Assembly: GCF_023195695.1 (NCBI RefSeq)
Contig: NZ_JALPQG010000006.1
Location: forward strand, 62,001 to 126,000
Direction of reading: 5' to 3'
Origin: Aliiroseovarius sp. S1339
Lineage (GTDB): Bacteria; Pseudomonadota; Alphaproteobacteria; Rhodobacterales; Rhodobacteraceae
Length of the DNA: 64,000 nucleotides
Shown: in pieces, positions 47,296 through 56,415 of the stretch
Layout: each line of letters opens with the position of its first letter
Position numbering within the stretch: the stretch's first letter is position 1
Notes under the pieces: generated by a model
The model's input: the letters and a program-made list of their open reading frames with translations, nothing else
Told to the model about the DNA's origin: nothing
Database searches by the model: none
Translations under genes and position numbers: made by a program

Positions 47296-48657
47296 TTACC
47301 TCCTGTTCACTGCGCCCCACGGGCCGACAATCTCGATCATGTCCTCACGCGCCCGCTTGCGCGCCGTCCGGGGCACTTTCATCGGGTCTTTGCGCCCGCC
47401 GAACAACGCTTCGCGCGCACCGGCCTTGTTCGCCATATAGTCACGATGCAGGAATTCTGCCACAAATTCACGCTTTTCGTCGGGCCATGTGGCATATGCG
47501 GCATAGAAAAGCTCCTTGTGGCAGATGAACAGCTGGCGGAAGTCCATCGGCGCAAGCTCGGACAACAAGCGGTTGATCAGGTCGCGATCGGGATGGTCTG
47601 GCCGCGCGCGCAGGGTATAGAAATAGGCCGGATGACGGCTGTCGATCCGGGGCCACTGCCCGCCAGCTTCCGCCCAGCGCACCATCGCCGCCAACCCGTG
47701 GAAGGCTGCGGGCAGATGTGACCCTAACCGCTGCGCCACGTGGCGCAGGGTGCGCGATGACATGTCACCCAAATCCAGCCCGGCCGACGTTGCGGCGTCG
47801 ACCAGAATGAACTCCATCTTCTGGCGCAGGATCGTGGCCCCCGCATCACCGCGTTCACGAACGACCGGTTCGACCAGATCGTTCTTGCTCAGGAAACTGG
47901 CCAGCCTGTTTGCCTCGGACGTGTCCAAAACCTTGCCCGGAGGCGGCGTGGGCAGCCGATCTTTATCACCCGACACAATCACCGCCGGGCTTTCCACATC
48001 ACGGAAGACATACAGCCCGCCAAAATGCGCGGTCCAGAAATTGCCCTGCTCGTATTCCTGCACGCCAAGGTCCACCGGCACGCGGGTGACGTCGCCCGTT
48101 TCGCGCGCCAGTTCGATCATCTCGCCAATCAGATCGTCGTCATACCAAGCGTTTGGCGCGGTCTGAAAATGGTCGATCTTCTCGGCCAGCAGGCGGGCGT
48201 TCTTGACGTGACTTTGGGTCGTGTCCGCCTCGATGGTGAACTTGCGAATATCAAACAGCCGCGCGGGGTCGGACATGTCATAGACCGAATCCATCAACTC
48301 ACCCGCCACCGCATCATGGGCGGTCAGCGCGAACAGCTTCGCCTCGTTATCCGCGATGAACTGCCGCAAAATCGCGCGCGAGGTCGAGAACATGGCATTC
48401 AGCAGCGGCGCGGTCTTCTGGTCCACCGTCAGAATGATAAACTGCCGGTTGCAGCCATTGGGGTTGAGGTAGAGCGGATCGTCCAGCTCCTCGCCAATCT
48501 CGGGCGAGAACCCGGAGACGTCGATATGAAATTCTTTCAGCTTCGTCTGCTTGCCCGCCAGCCCCTTGAGCGCACGGTTATAGCGTTCGATCAGCGCGGG
48601 GCTGTCGACCCGGATCAGGTTGCCAAACATGAGACCGCGTTTAATTAGGCGCTTCAA
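47296..48657 (-). CDS. DUF6638 family protein
   Basis: A 453-residue soluble protein with no signal peptide. RGLMFGNLIRVDSPALIERY and DPLYLNPNGCNRQFIILTVD recall the DUF6638 family; function unknown. The likely start is a TTG at 48657 with GAGGAG seven to eight bases upstream, giving MKRLIKRGLMFGNLI; an ATG at 48672 (five codons earlier) is the alternative. The start lies within the 3' end of the preceding low-G+C gene, which has inserted itself, or been fitted, just before the SD. Confidence 0.75.
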   Translation of the reverse strand: MKRLIKRGLMFGNLIRVDSPALIERYNRALKGLAGKQTKLKEFHIDVSGFSPEIGEELDDPLYLNPNGCNRQFIILTVDQKTAPLLNAMFSTSRAILRQFIADNEAKLFALTAHDAVAGELMDSVYDMSDPARLFDIRKFTIEADTTQSHVKNARLLAEKIDHFQTAPNAWYDDDLIGEMIELARETGDVTRVPVDLGVQEYEQGNFWTAHFGGLYVFRDVESPAVIVSGDKDRLPTPPPGKVLDTSEANRLASFLSKNDLVEPVVRERGDAGATILRQKMEFILVDAATSAGLDLGDMSSRTLRHVAQRLGSHLPAAFHGLAAMVRWAEAGGQWPRIDSRHPAYFYTLRARPDHPDRDLINRLLSELAPMDFRQLFICHKELFYAAYATWPDEKREFVAEFLHRDYMANKAGAREALFGGRKDPMKVPRTARKRAREDMIEIVGPWGAVNRR

Positions 48658-49486
48658 AGCATGGCTCCTCATAGTTGGATTTGCGCGGAGTTTTCCAGAT
48701 GTCCAGATCAGTCAGCCTCAAGATATTCTCCCGCAACGCAGGTAGTCGCATCGTTTTAGTGCGCTGTCTTTGGTCTTCCGAGAGCCTGTCATACAATTGG
48801 CCAACTACATCCACGTGTTTGACCACTGCCTCCCAATCATCAACTCCCTTTATCTTCTCTATCTCCACTCCCGGGTTGAGAATGTTGCTCTTGACCTTCC
48901 AAAAAAAACTATTCGTTTCGAACGACATTTTCCGTAGATAGGCATCGACCCCAAGTTCCTCTCGGGCGCAAGATCCAAACACAGTGACCTGAGATCCCCC
49001 AAGAGAATTTCTTGCAACCGAGTACAGGCTCAAGCTAAGAGACTCGAGCGTCAGTGCAATCTCAAAAAGGATGCTTTCAAAGTGTTCCTTGGCTCTTAGC
49101 TCATTACGTTGCCGTTGTTCATCTTCAAAGATCTTGCCCTGGTGGATTAGTAGCTCGACCTGCTTTGACTGTGCGTCAGCCATTTTTTCAAATTCTTGCC
49201 TTTGCTCGCGTAGCTCTTGCCCCTGCAGAACAACGGTCGCGATCAGCCAAACAAACGCCAAAGCACCAGCAAACCCAGCGAGAGTGTCACCAACCTCATT
49301 GGGGGACGCGTTAAGAAATGCATGCCATTTAGTTCCGCTACAGGACTGTGTTCCCCAAAAATCAACAGCGCATACTTCTTGGTTTGCCGCCCACAATCCG
49401 AACCCAAACACAGCCAATGTTGCCACAACTGCCCAAAACATCGGGCTTTGCACAATAAGCTTCTTTTCAGTTCCTCGTTCATTCAC
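48641..49486 (-). CDS. Membrane-anchored coiled-coil protein, possible AbiC-like (putAbiC) accessory gene
   Basis: A 281-residue protein of visibly lower G+C than its neighbours. Helix 1 (about 12-33), a loop with Cys38 and Cys49, helix 2 (about 66-88, DTLAGFAGALAFVWLIATVV), then a coiled coil (GQELREQRQEFEKMADAQSK, to about 130), then a cytoplasmic domain of about 150 residues. This two-helix plus coiled-coil layout resembles the putative phage abortive-infection (putAbiC) family, but I cannot confirm membership. It splits an otherwise dense operon. Composition and position suggest horizontal acquisition; a defence function is a hypothesis. Confidence 0.65.
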   Translation of the reverse strand: MNERGTEKKLIVQSPMFWAVVATLAVFGFGLWAANQEVCAVDFWGTQSCSGTKWHAFLNASPNEVGDTLAGFAGALAFVWLIATVVLQGQELREQRQEFEKMADAQSKQVELLIHQGKIFEDEQRQRNELRAKEHFESILFEIALTLESLSLSLYSVARNSLGGSQVTVFGSCAREELGVDAYLRKMSFETNSFFWKVKSNILNPGVEIEKIKGVDDWEAVVKHVDVVGQLYDRLSEDQRQRTKTMRLPALRENILRLTDLDIWKTPRKSNYEEPCFEAPN

Positions 49487-49497
49487 ACCAGCACCCT

Positions 49498-49600
49498 CCC
49501 GGCGCTTGTCGCCGGGTCACGCCCGACCCGCCCCGTCGTGCGAGTAGCACGCCTCTGGCGTGACGGCGGGCGCGAACGCCCACCCTCGGGTCGGAGGCGC
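49498..49600. repeat. GC-rich block of nested inverted repeats
   Basis: About 100 bases between the AAA+ gene stop and the low-G+C gene are almost entirely self-complementary. CCCGGCG/CGCCGGG (49498-49504, 49510-49516), CGTGC/GCACG (49537-49541, 49547-49551) and GGGCG/CGCCC (49568-49572, 49577-49581) form local hairpins. CCGACCCG (49523-49530) pairs with CGGGTCGG (49587-49594), and TCACGCC (49517-49523) can pair with GGCGTGA (49557-49563). It may be a palindromic mobile unit, a structured RNA or a strong transcription attenuator. Confidence 0.6.
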
Positions 49601-49621
49601 CCCTTATGTCTCGGCGGATAC

Positions 49622-51553
49622 TCACTTGCCCTCCAAATACCGCTTCTTCGCCTCTTCCTGCCGCCCGAAATCCCGCACCATCGCCTCGATGGCGGCCTCG
49701 TCCGACTTGTCGGCATAGCGGAACTCTGAATCGGCGTAGCGGTTGATTTCCTGGATCACCATGTCGGTGGTGATGGGGACGCGCAGGTCTGCGATCATCG
49801 CTTTCTTGGTGTCGTAGTCTTTCACCAAGAACAGCTCGGGGTTCTCCATCCATTCGTCGGGCAGCTCAAAGTCCATCGCGCGGACTTTCACCGCATCAGT
49901 GATGTTCTTGATCGACCGGCCAGTGAAGCGCTCGTCGGCTTCCTGAATGGCTTTCAGATAGGTGCCCATTTTGGCGATGTTATCCAGCGCGCCGATCTTG
50001 TCGTGCACCTTGTCAAAGACCGCCAGCAGCCCGTCTTCCTGTGGGCGGGCATGCGCCGCAAAACTGCGCGCCACGGCAGACTTGATCTCCTGCGCGGCGT
50101 AAAGGTCGTGGTCGCCCAGCGGGATGTCGTGGTTCTTACCCATCAGCAGATGCAGGATATCGATATAGTCCTCGCGCGTCCGTGGTCCATCGACCAAGAA
50201 GCGCGCACCGGCGCGTTGGCGCAAGGCGTCGTCCACATTCTCGGGATAGTTCGAGAACATGCCAAAGGTGCAATTCCCGCGCACCACCGTATTGGCACCC
50301 GAGAAGCTCTCCATCAGGACCGCCGTGACCTCTTGCTGGCCCGCGCTGGACTGACGATCCCCCCGCTTGCCCGCGATCTGGTCGATGTCATCCACCGTGC
50401 CAAAGCCGATCACATTCGGGTCGAGCACGTTGTTGATGAACGCCTTCGCGTTCTGGCCCGACTTGCCCTGATAGCTGTCGATATTGTCGATGCCGAAATT
50501 CTGATATCGGAACGGATAGCCCGCCACCGTGCAATAATCATTGACCAGCCCGGCCATCATCTGGATCAGCGTTGTCTTCCCAGTTCCCGGCTTTCCGTCG
50601 CCCATGAAGGTGAAGATGAAGCCACCCAGTTCCGCAAACGGGTTCAGTTTCCGCTCGAAATCATAAGCCATCAGCATCTTGGCCAGCTTCATCGCCTGAT
50701 ATTTCGCGATGTGGTTGCCGACGACCTCGTTCGGCTTCTTGAACGTCATCGTGATCTTGGACCCGCGATGGGCGCGGGCGGGGGTGAAGCCGGAAATCGT
50801 CAGGTTATCCGCCTCGACCCGGTAATTGGCGGACGTGAAGGGGCCAAGATGCGACGCGGTCTGGGCGCGCAGGGCGACCTTCTCCATCAGTTGTTCGACA
50901 AAGGCCAAGACGGTCGCGACCAGCTTATCCTCGGACGTGACGAAGGTGGCGATTTCCTGATCCAACTCCCACAAAGCGCCTTTCAGCGCGAGTGGCGCAT
51001 TGTCGGTCAGGATTTCTTCGACCGCGCCGACCTCGATCGACGCCTCGCTGGCGTGATCGGCCAGCAGGAACGAGGTCGCGTTGGCGAACACATGCAAGAC
51101 AATCAGCGCCTCGGCGGTTAGAAGTTCCGAGAAGGCTGTTTTCTTGTCCGCCCCCAGACGCCCTTCCAGATTGGCGCGACGCAGGGCGGCCAGTTCGGTT
51201 TGCTCGGCGAACCCCTCGCCCACCGCCAATGCGACGGCAATCGCGCGGCGCAGCCCATGCAGAACGGTTGCCTGAAGCGGAGAGATCAGCGGGTCATCTC
51301 CGTCCGACCCTTCGATCCGTTCAGCCAAATGCACCCCTTCAGGGCGCGCAGTTGATCGCGTCACCAGACCCGGCGTGGTGGACCGAAACCGACGTGCGCG
51401 TCCGATGCCAGGGCTGCGTTCAGCCTTTGGGGCTTCCTTCGGCTTGGCAATTCGTGGCGTATGGTCGAACCCATCCAGATGCCCGGCAGCCGCCGCGTAA
51501 TGCGCACGAATTTCTTCCTCTCGAAGCTCCATCAGGTCGGCAGGCAGGCTCAT
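49622..51553 (-). CDS. AAA+ family ATPase in conserved unknown cluster
   Basis: A 643-residue protein with a long N-terminal region (1-300) lacking known domains and a C-terminal AAA+ module: Walker A G320-KPGT-G325-K326-T327, Walker B-like VDDID (387-391), a sensor-1-like CTFGMFSNYPEN, and an Arg-finger region DDALRQRAGARF. Walker B ends in Asp-Ile-Asp rather than the usual Asp-Glu. It is soluble, with no membrane segment. It presumably remodels a partner encoded in the cluster; none is known. It starts 18 bases after the 389-residue gene stop. Confidence 0.8.
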   Translation of the reverse strand: MSLPADLMELREEEIRAHYAAAAGHLDGFDHTPRIAKPKEAPKAERSPGIGRARRFRSTTPGLVTRSTARPEGVHLAERIEGSDGDDPLISPLQATVLHGLRRAIAVALAVGEGFAEQTELAALRRANLEGRLGADKKTAFSELLTAEALIVLHVFANATSFLLADHASEASIEVGAVEEILTDNAPLALKGALWELDQEIATFVTSEDKLVATVLAFVEQLMEKVALRAQTASHLGPFTSANYRVEADNLTISGFTPARAHRGSKITMTFKKPNEVVGNHIAKYQAMKLAKMLMAYDFERKLNPFAELGGFIFTFMGDGKPGTGKTTLIQMMAGLVNDYCTVAGYPFRYQNFGIDNIDSYQGKSGQNAKAFINNVLDPNVIGFGTVDDIDQIAGKRGDRQSSAGQQEVTAVLMESFSGANTVVRGNCTFGMFSNYPENVDDALRQRAGARFLVDGPRTREDYIDILHLLMGKNHDIPLGDHDLYAAQEIKSAVARSFAAHARPQEDGLLAVFDKVHDKIGALDNIAKMGTYLKAIQEADERFTGRSIKNITDAVKVRAMDFELPDEWMENPELFLVKDYDTKKAMIADLRVPITTDMVIQEINRYADSEFRYADKSDEAAIEAMVRDFGRQEEAKKRYLEGK

Positions 51554-51571
51554 GTGGGTATCACTCCTAAT

Positions 51572-52741
51572 TCAACGGTAACTCAGCACCCGGCCACCGG
51601 GGCTGACAACAAATTTGCGCACGTCGTTGAACCCGGTGGGGTTCTTTTCAGCAAGCACCTGAAACGGACGTTGGGGCATGATGATTGCGCGTTCCATGCT
51701 GGTCGCGCCGATGTTCGAGCCGGAACCTGCAAACGGGTCCAGCGCGAAAATCTCGCGCTCGACCTTTCCGAACCAGCCGGATTTCTCTTCCTTGACGCTT
51801 TGGCTTTTCAGTTCTTCAACTGTCCAGGCCAACGCCCAATCTTCACCGGGCGGGCTTTTCGCCTCGGCCAGCACCTCGCGCAGCGGGCCGGTCTGTTGGG
51901 TGAACGTATGGCTATACATCGGCCCCACATGGAACCGGCGCAGGCGCTTGGGGTGCAGGTCGTCGAAATCCTTGTCGAACCCGGTGGCAATGGTCACCAG
52001 TTTCAGCCCCGCCATGCTCTGCGCCATCAGATGCGACTGCACTTGCGGCCAGCGGCGTTCGTCCTTGGGCAGCGCGGTGCGGCCTGTATCTTCAAGCTCC
52101 ATCAGATAGACAGTGGGCAGGTTGACCTCGCTGTCATAGACCGCCCAGTGGGCCAGATAGACGCGACGCGCATCACGCCCTTCGCCTTTGTTCATCTGCC
52201 AGATCACGTCCGGGTGCATCTGCGGCCAGAACAAATCGCCCTTCGCAAGCTCTTCATAGTAAAGCCGCTGGGACAGTGAATATTGCAAGTCCTTCGGCAC
52301 TGTCAGGTCCCCGACAATCTGGCTAACCATCTGGCTTTTCAGTTCCTCGACCGATGCCATGCCTTTCAGATGCGTCCCCGCCTGCGCGGCGTCCGAGGCC
52401 ATCTGCAAAAGCTCCGCATGGACCGGAAACCCGCTGTCGCGCCGATCAAAAGTCAGCGTCGCAGCGCCAAGCCCATAGGCCTTGTCGGACATATGATACT
52501 TGTTGGCCAGCGCCTTGAAGCTAAGGCCTAGTTTGATGAGGTAGCGCGCCAGCACGTCAACCTCATCACGGGTGAGCTTGCCTTCAACCTCCATCTGCCC
52601 GGCGACACGGGCCAGATGCGCCGTGATCTTCTCGAACTTCGAGAAATACCGCCGCGTGATTTGCGTGTCCGTCAGCTCGGCATGGTCGCGGGGGGCGAAG
52701 CCAGCCGAGGTGCGTTCTGAGGTTTTGATGTCGTTAGTCAT
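51572..52741 (-). CDS. Conserved protein of unknown function (389 residues) in AAA+ cluster
   Basis: No family recognised. It is a soluble 389-residue protein, helix-rich in the first 150 residues (TQITRRYFSKFEKITAHLAR, KLTRDEVDVLARYLIKLG), then mixed, with conserved-looking YLAHWAVYDSEVNLPTVYLM and ERAIIMPQRPFQVLAEKNPT near the C-terminus. There is no signal, membrane helix or nucleotide loop. Its ATG overlaps the stop of the small membrane gene by four bases, and an AAA+ ATPase follows closely, so the two probably act together. Confidence 0.7.
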   Translation of the reverse strand: MTNDIKTSERTSAGFAPRDHAELTDTQITRRYFSKFEKITAHLARVAGQMEVEGKLTRDEVDVLARYLIKLGLSFKALANKYHMSDKAYGLGAATLTFDRRDSGFPVHAELLQMASDAAQAGTHLKGMASVEELKSQMVSQIVGDLTVPKDLQYSLSQRLYYEELAKGDLFWPQMHPDVIWQMNKGEGRDARRVYLAHWAVYDSEVNLPTVYLMELEDTGRTALPKDERRWPQVQSHLMAQSMAGLKLVTIATGFDKDFDDLHPKRLRRFHVGPMYSHTFTQQTGPLREVLAEAKSPPGEDWALAWTVEELKSQSVKEEKSGWFGKVEREIFALDPFAGSGSNIGATSMERAIIMPQRPFQVLAEKNPTGFNDVRKFVVSPGGRVLSYR

Positions 52742-52920
52742 TGGCCACTGTCTTCGTCGCTTTTTCCTTTACCTGCCGAGAAGCCAAAAACTGTAACGGT
52801 CAATGACACCAAGAATAGGATTGCAGTGATCGATCCTGCTCGCCTTTCTGCAGGTAGCAGACTCAAGAGGACTATCAGCAATAGCGCCATTGAGGCGAAG
52901 AATACGACATTCTTCTTCAT
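52738..52920 (-). CDS. Small two-helix membrane protein
   Basis: A 60-residue protein: MKKNVVFFASMALLLIVLLS helix, a short basic turn, then a second helix (SITAILFLVSLTVTVFGFSA) and a charged tail GKGKSDEDSGQ. No family known. The ATG at 52920 follows AAGGT; a GTG two codons earlier is possible. Base composition is lower in G+C than its neighbours, like the 281-residue gene in the same cluster. The stop overlaps the next ATG by four bases (ATGA). Confidence 0.6.
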   Translation of the reverse strand: MKKNVVFFASMALLLIVLLSLLPAERRAGSITAILFLVSLTVTVFGFSAGKGKSDEDSGQ

Positions 52921-52984
52921 ATCCACCGACCTTCAGTTGCAGAAAATAAAACAGTGAAAATTGGCGGGCAAAGGCAACTTATAC

Positions 52985-54061
52985 TCACTGCCCATACAAA
53001 TTCTTGTCGTGCTTCTCGACGATCTCGGCAAAACGGCGGGCGAAGCGTTCGTCGGCTTTGGCCTTCTGCTCCAGCACGTCGCGGGCAAAGACCATCTGGT
53101 CTTCGTGGGCTTCCATCATGTCAGCCATCCGCTGGTTCGTCGCGGTGCCAATCGCGGCCATCGCAGCCTGCGCTTCTTTGTCTGTCTCGACGCCGATTTC
53201 ATTGATCCGGTGCGCCACGTCCTGCTGCTGCGCGGTCTTCAGCGACTTGGTCAGCGCGTCATACAGCACCACGCGCTGCTTGGTGTCTGTCTGCAACTTG
53301 TTGATCAGCACCATCTGCGTTGCCGCTTGGTTTTGCAGTGAATCGACCCAGGTCTTGCCCTTCTCGATATAGCGCTCCAACGTCTGCGACTTGGCAAGCT
53401 TCACTTGCTCTTCCTGCACCATCTCGTTGTATTGTGAGTTCAGGTCGGCCAGCTGGGTTTCCAGCTGCGTGCGCTTGGCGGCGTCCTGTTCGTTGGCAAT
53501 CTTGCCCTCAAGCTCGATGATCTTGGGGTCCAAACCAAGGATCTCGGCGCGTAGGGCTTCCAGTTCGCCCACCGTCATTTCACGCTCGTCCAGCGTGGTG
53601 GTCAGGTTGGCGCCCACCTTTTCCTTTTGCTCATTGAGCATCGCCAACTGGCCTTCCAGCAGGTTCACGATGCTGTCCGACTGCGCGATCAACTCTTGCA
53701 GCTTGTCGTCTATGGACGCGGTGCGCATCCGTTCCTGCCGCATGCTTTCCGACTTCCCCTTCGAGAAGATCCCGACAAAGGATTCCCACCCGGTTTTCGA
53801 CCGCATCTGGTCGAAATCCTGCGAAAAGCCCGAGGTCACATCGTCCAGCCCCATGATCAACTCGGCGATATTGGCGTTCATCGCTTCGGTATGGGCGTGC
53901 ACATCTTCCAGCGTCGCGTTCTCGATATCGATCGAGATATCTTCGCCAGCCTCCGCCTTTGCACGCGCGGTTTCGATCCGCGTGGTCAGTTCAGCAATCT
54001 TGGACTGCGCTTCCTGAACCTGTGTTTGGCTTTCACGAATCTGCTTATCAAAACTGGACAT
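52985..54061 (-). CDS. Coiled-coil protein, possibly TelA-like
   Basis: A 358-residue, highly charged, almost wholly helical soluble protein (heptad-rich through 1-60, 120-240 and 300-350). GWESFVGIFSKGKSESMRQE near 95 and SIDDKLQELIAQSDSIVNLL recall the core of TelA/KlaB toxic-anion-resistance proteins, but the similarity is by eye. It is first gene of the minus-strand cluster, with a strong SD (AAGGAGGG). It may scaffold the AAA+ ATPase or the membrane. Confidence 0.65.
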   Translation of the reverse strand: MSSFDKQIRESQTQVQEAQSKIAELTTRIETARAKAEAGEDISIDIENATLEDVHAHTEAMNANIAELIMGLDDVTSGFSQDFDQMRSKTGWESFVGIFSKGKSESMRQERMRTASIDDKLQELIAQSDSIVNLLEGQLAMLNEQKEKVGANLTTTLDEREMTVGELEALRAEILGLDPKIIELEGKIANEQDAAKRTQLETQLADLNSQYNEMVQEEQVKLAKSQTLERYIEKGKTWVDSLQNQAATQMVLINKLQTDTKQRVVLYDALTKSLKTAQQQDVAHRINEIGVETDKEAQAAMAAIGTATNQRMADMMEAHEDQMVFARDVLEQKAKADERFARRFAEIVEKHDKNLYGQ

Positions 54062-54263
54062 ACGCCCTCCTTAGTTCCACCAAATACCCCGTCTGGATCT
54101 TACCGTCCGCACGAGAAAGTTAATCACTGTTACATTAGCATTTAGGTTGAGTTTAGCGCGATTTAAAGTGCCGCAACAGCGTTTTCGCGTGCGGCATCCT
54201 TGAAATGCATCTGACGTCTTTTCCACCATTGAGATGTTTGGCGATGACGCCTAGATTTTCAAC

Positions 54264-55541
54264 ATGACCGACAAAACTGACCCGCTGCTTGCTGAGATTG
54301 CGCGCCGGCAGGATGATCTGATCACCCTGACGCAAGATCTGATCCGCATTCCTACACTGAACCCGCCGGGACGGGATTATCGGGCGATTTGCTCTTTCAT
54401 CGCTGAACGCATGGGCGCGCAGGGCTGGCGTGTCGAAATGATCCGCGCCGAAGGCACGCCGGGCGACAGCGCCCAACATCCGCGTTGGAATGTGGTTTGT
54501 CGCCACATTGGGACTGCCACAGGCGACTGCGTGCACTTCAACAGCCACCACGACGTGGTCGAAGTCGGCCATGGCTGGACCAAAGACCCGTTCGGCGGCG
54601 AGTTGGAAGACGGCCGCATCTACGGGCGCGGGGCGTGCGATATGAAGGGCGGTCTGGCGGCCTCAATCATTGCGGCGGAAGCCTTCGTCGCGCTTTACCC
54701 CAACCACAAGGGCGCGGTTGAAATCAGCGCAACGGCAGACGAGGAGTCCGGCGGATATGGCGGCGTCGCCTATCTGGCCGAAAAAGGTTATTTCGACCCG
54801 GACCGCGTGCAACACGTCATCATCCCCGAACCGCTCAATAAAGACCGCATCTGCCTTGGTCATCGTGGTGTCTGGTGGGCCGAGATCGAGACCAAGGGGC
54901 GCATCGCGCATGGATCCATGCCATTCCTAGGCGACAGCGCGATCCGCCATATGGGCGCCGTGCTGGAAGAGATCGAGACGTATCTTTACCCGCTTCTCGC
55001 CACCAAACGCACCGATATGCCGGTCGTCCCCGAAGGTGCGAAACAGTCTACGCTGAACATCAATTCGATCCATGGCGGCGAGGCTGAACAAGACGTGGAT
55101 TTCACCGGATTTCCCGCCCCCTGTGTCGCTGACCGCTGCCGCATCATCATCGACCGTCGCTTTCTGATCGAAGAGGATTTGAACGAGGTGAAGGCCGAGG
55201 TCCACCGGATGCTCGAAACCATCCGCGCCGAGCGTCCAAATTTCGAGTACGAGATCCGCGATATGCACGAGGTTATCCCGACGATGACCGACAAGGATGC
55301 CCCCGTGGTCACGTCCACCGCTGCCGCCATCGAGAAAGTGCTGGGCCAGCAGCCGTCCTATGTCGTCTCACCCGGCACCTATGACCAGAAACATATCGAC
55401 CGGATTGGGCGGCTCAAGAATTGCATCGCCTACGGCCCCGGGATCCTTGACCTTGCCCACCAGCCCGACGAATGGGTTGGTGTCGACGACATGGTCGACA
55501 GCGCGGGTGTCATGGCCTTGGTGCTGAAAGAACTGCTTTAA
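54264..55541 (+). CDS. M20-family deacylase (ArgE/DapE type)
   Basis: A 425-residue di-zinc amidohydrolase related to acetylornithine deacetylase and succinyl-diaminopimelate desuccinylase. Metal-ligand motifs: FNSHHDVVEVGHGW near 92, GRGACDMKGGLAAS near 118 with the bridging Asp, and TADEESGGYGG near 157 with the catalytic Glu. The substrate is undetermined; it lies alone between the AAA+ cluster and panC. No SD is obvious at the ATG. The preceding about 200 bases hold the divergent promoter of the cluster. Confidence 0.88.
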   Translation: MTDKTDPLLAEIARRQDDLITLTQDLIRIPTLNPPGRDYRAICSFIAERMGAQGWRVEMIRAEGTPGDSAQHPRWNVVCRHIGTATGDCVHFNSHHDVVEVGHGWTKDPFGGELEDGRIYGRGACDMKGGLAASIIAAEAFVALYPNHKGAVEISATADEESGGYGGVAYLAEKGYFDPDRVQHVIIPEPLNKDRICLGHRGVWWAEIETKGRIAHGSMPFLGDSAIRHMGAVLEEIETYLYPLLATKRTDMPVVPEGAKQSTLNINSIHGGEAEQDVDFTGFPAPCVADRCRIIIDRRFLIEEDLNEVKAEVHRMLETIRAERPNFEYEIRDMHEVIPTMTDKDAPVVTSTAAAIEKVLGQQPSYVVSPGTYDQKHIDRIGRLKNCIAYGPGILDLAHQPDEWVGVDDMVDSAGVMALVLKELL

Positions 55542-55578
55542 ACCGCAGGCGCAGCCGCTGGTGACAAAGCCCCTTGGC

Positions 55579-56415
55579 CTAGACCTCGATATTGTCGATC
55601 AAGCGCACATCGCCCAGCATTGCCGCGACCAGCAACCGGGCAGGTTTGCCCAGCGTCTTGAGGGGGGTCAGGTCGCGCGCATCGCGCAGCTCCAGATATT
55701 CAACCGCGTCAAATCCAGCGTTTTTTATCTGCGCCTTGGCACTGTCCAGCACCACGCGAATGTCCGCACCGCGACGGATCGCGCGCGCCGCCCGGTCCAT
55801 TTCGGTCTTCAAAACGGGTGCAATCGCTCGTTGCTTCGGTGACAACCGGACATTGCGCGACGACATCGCCAAGCCGTCCTCTTCGCGGATGGTCGGGCAA
55901 CCCAGCACCTCTGTCTCGATGTCCAGATCTTCGGACAAGCGGCGCACCAACAGCATCTGTTGGTAATCCTTTTCCCCGAAACAAGCGACGTCCGCGCGCG
56001 ATTGGAGGAACAGCTTGGACACGACCGTCGCAACACCATCAAAGTGACCCGGGCGGTGTGCGCCTTCCAGGTCTTCAGTCAAACCTTTCACGCGCACATT
56101 GGTGGCAAACCCGTCCGGGTAAATCTGGTCCGGCGTGGGGACATACAGCGCGTCAATGCCGTAAGGGGCAAGCTTCGCGGCGTCCTCTTCTTCAGTGCGC
56201 GGATAGTTATCCAGATCGCCGGGATTGTTGAACTGTTTGGGGTTCACAAAGATGGTGACGATCACCCGGTCCGCGTGCTGTTTTGCAACCTCGACCAGTG
56301 ACAGATGGCCCGCATGCAGCGCGCCCATCGTGGGCACGACGGCCACACGCTCGCCTTTGAATATCCAAGAGCGGCGCAGGGTGCGCAGGTCATCTTTCGT
56401 GCGAACAAGCTTCAT
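55579..56415 (-). CDS. panC: Pantothenate synthetase PanC
   Basis: Joins pantoate and beta-alanine using ATP. The 278-residue protein contains the HIGH-like [13 protein letters not shown] near 31-43, [11 protein letters not shown] near 52, [15 protein letters not shown] near 146 and a KMSKS-like SSRN segment ([10 protein letters not shown]). Its ATG overlaps the panB stop by four bases; both are vitamin B5 genes. Confidence 0.97.
   Translation of the reverse strand: MKLVRTKDDLRTLRRSWIFKGERVAVVPTMGALHAGHLSLVEVAKQHADRVIVTIFVNPKQFNNPGDLDNYPRTEEEDAAKLAPYGIDALYVPTPDQIYPDGFATNVRVKGLTEDLEGAHRPGHFDGVATVVSKLFLQSRADVACFGEKDYQQMLLVRRLSEDLDIETEVLGCPTIREEDGLAMSSRNVRLSPKQRAIAPVLKTEMDRAARAIRRGADIRVVLDSAKAQIKNAGFDAVEYLELRDARDLTPLKTLGKPARLLVAAMLGDVRLIDNIEV

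Noticed and set aside
50003-51121. Plus-strand open frame (372 codons) opposite the AAA+ gene
   Set aside because: The minus frame holds Walker motifs and good codon structure; the antisense frame has no recognisable features.
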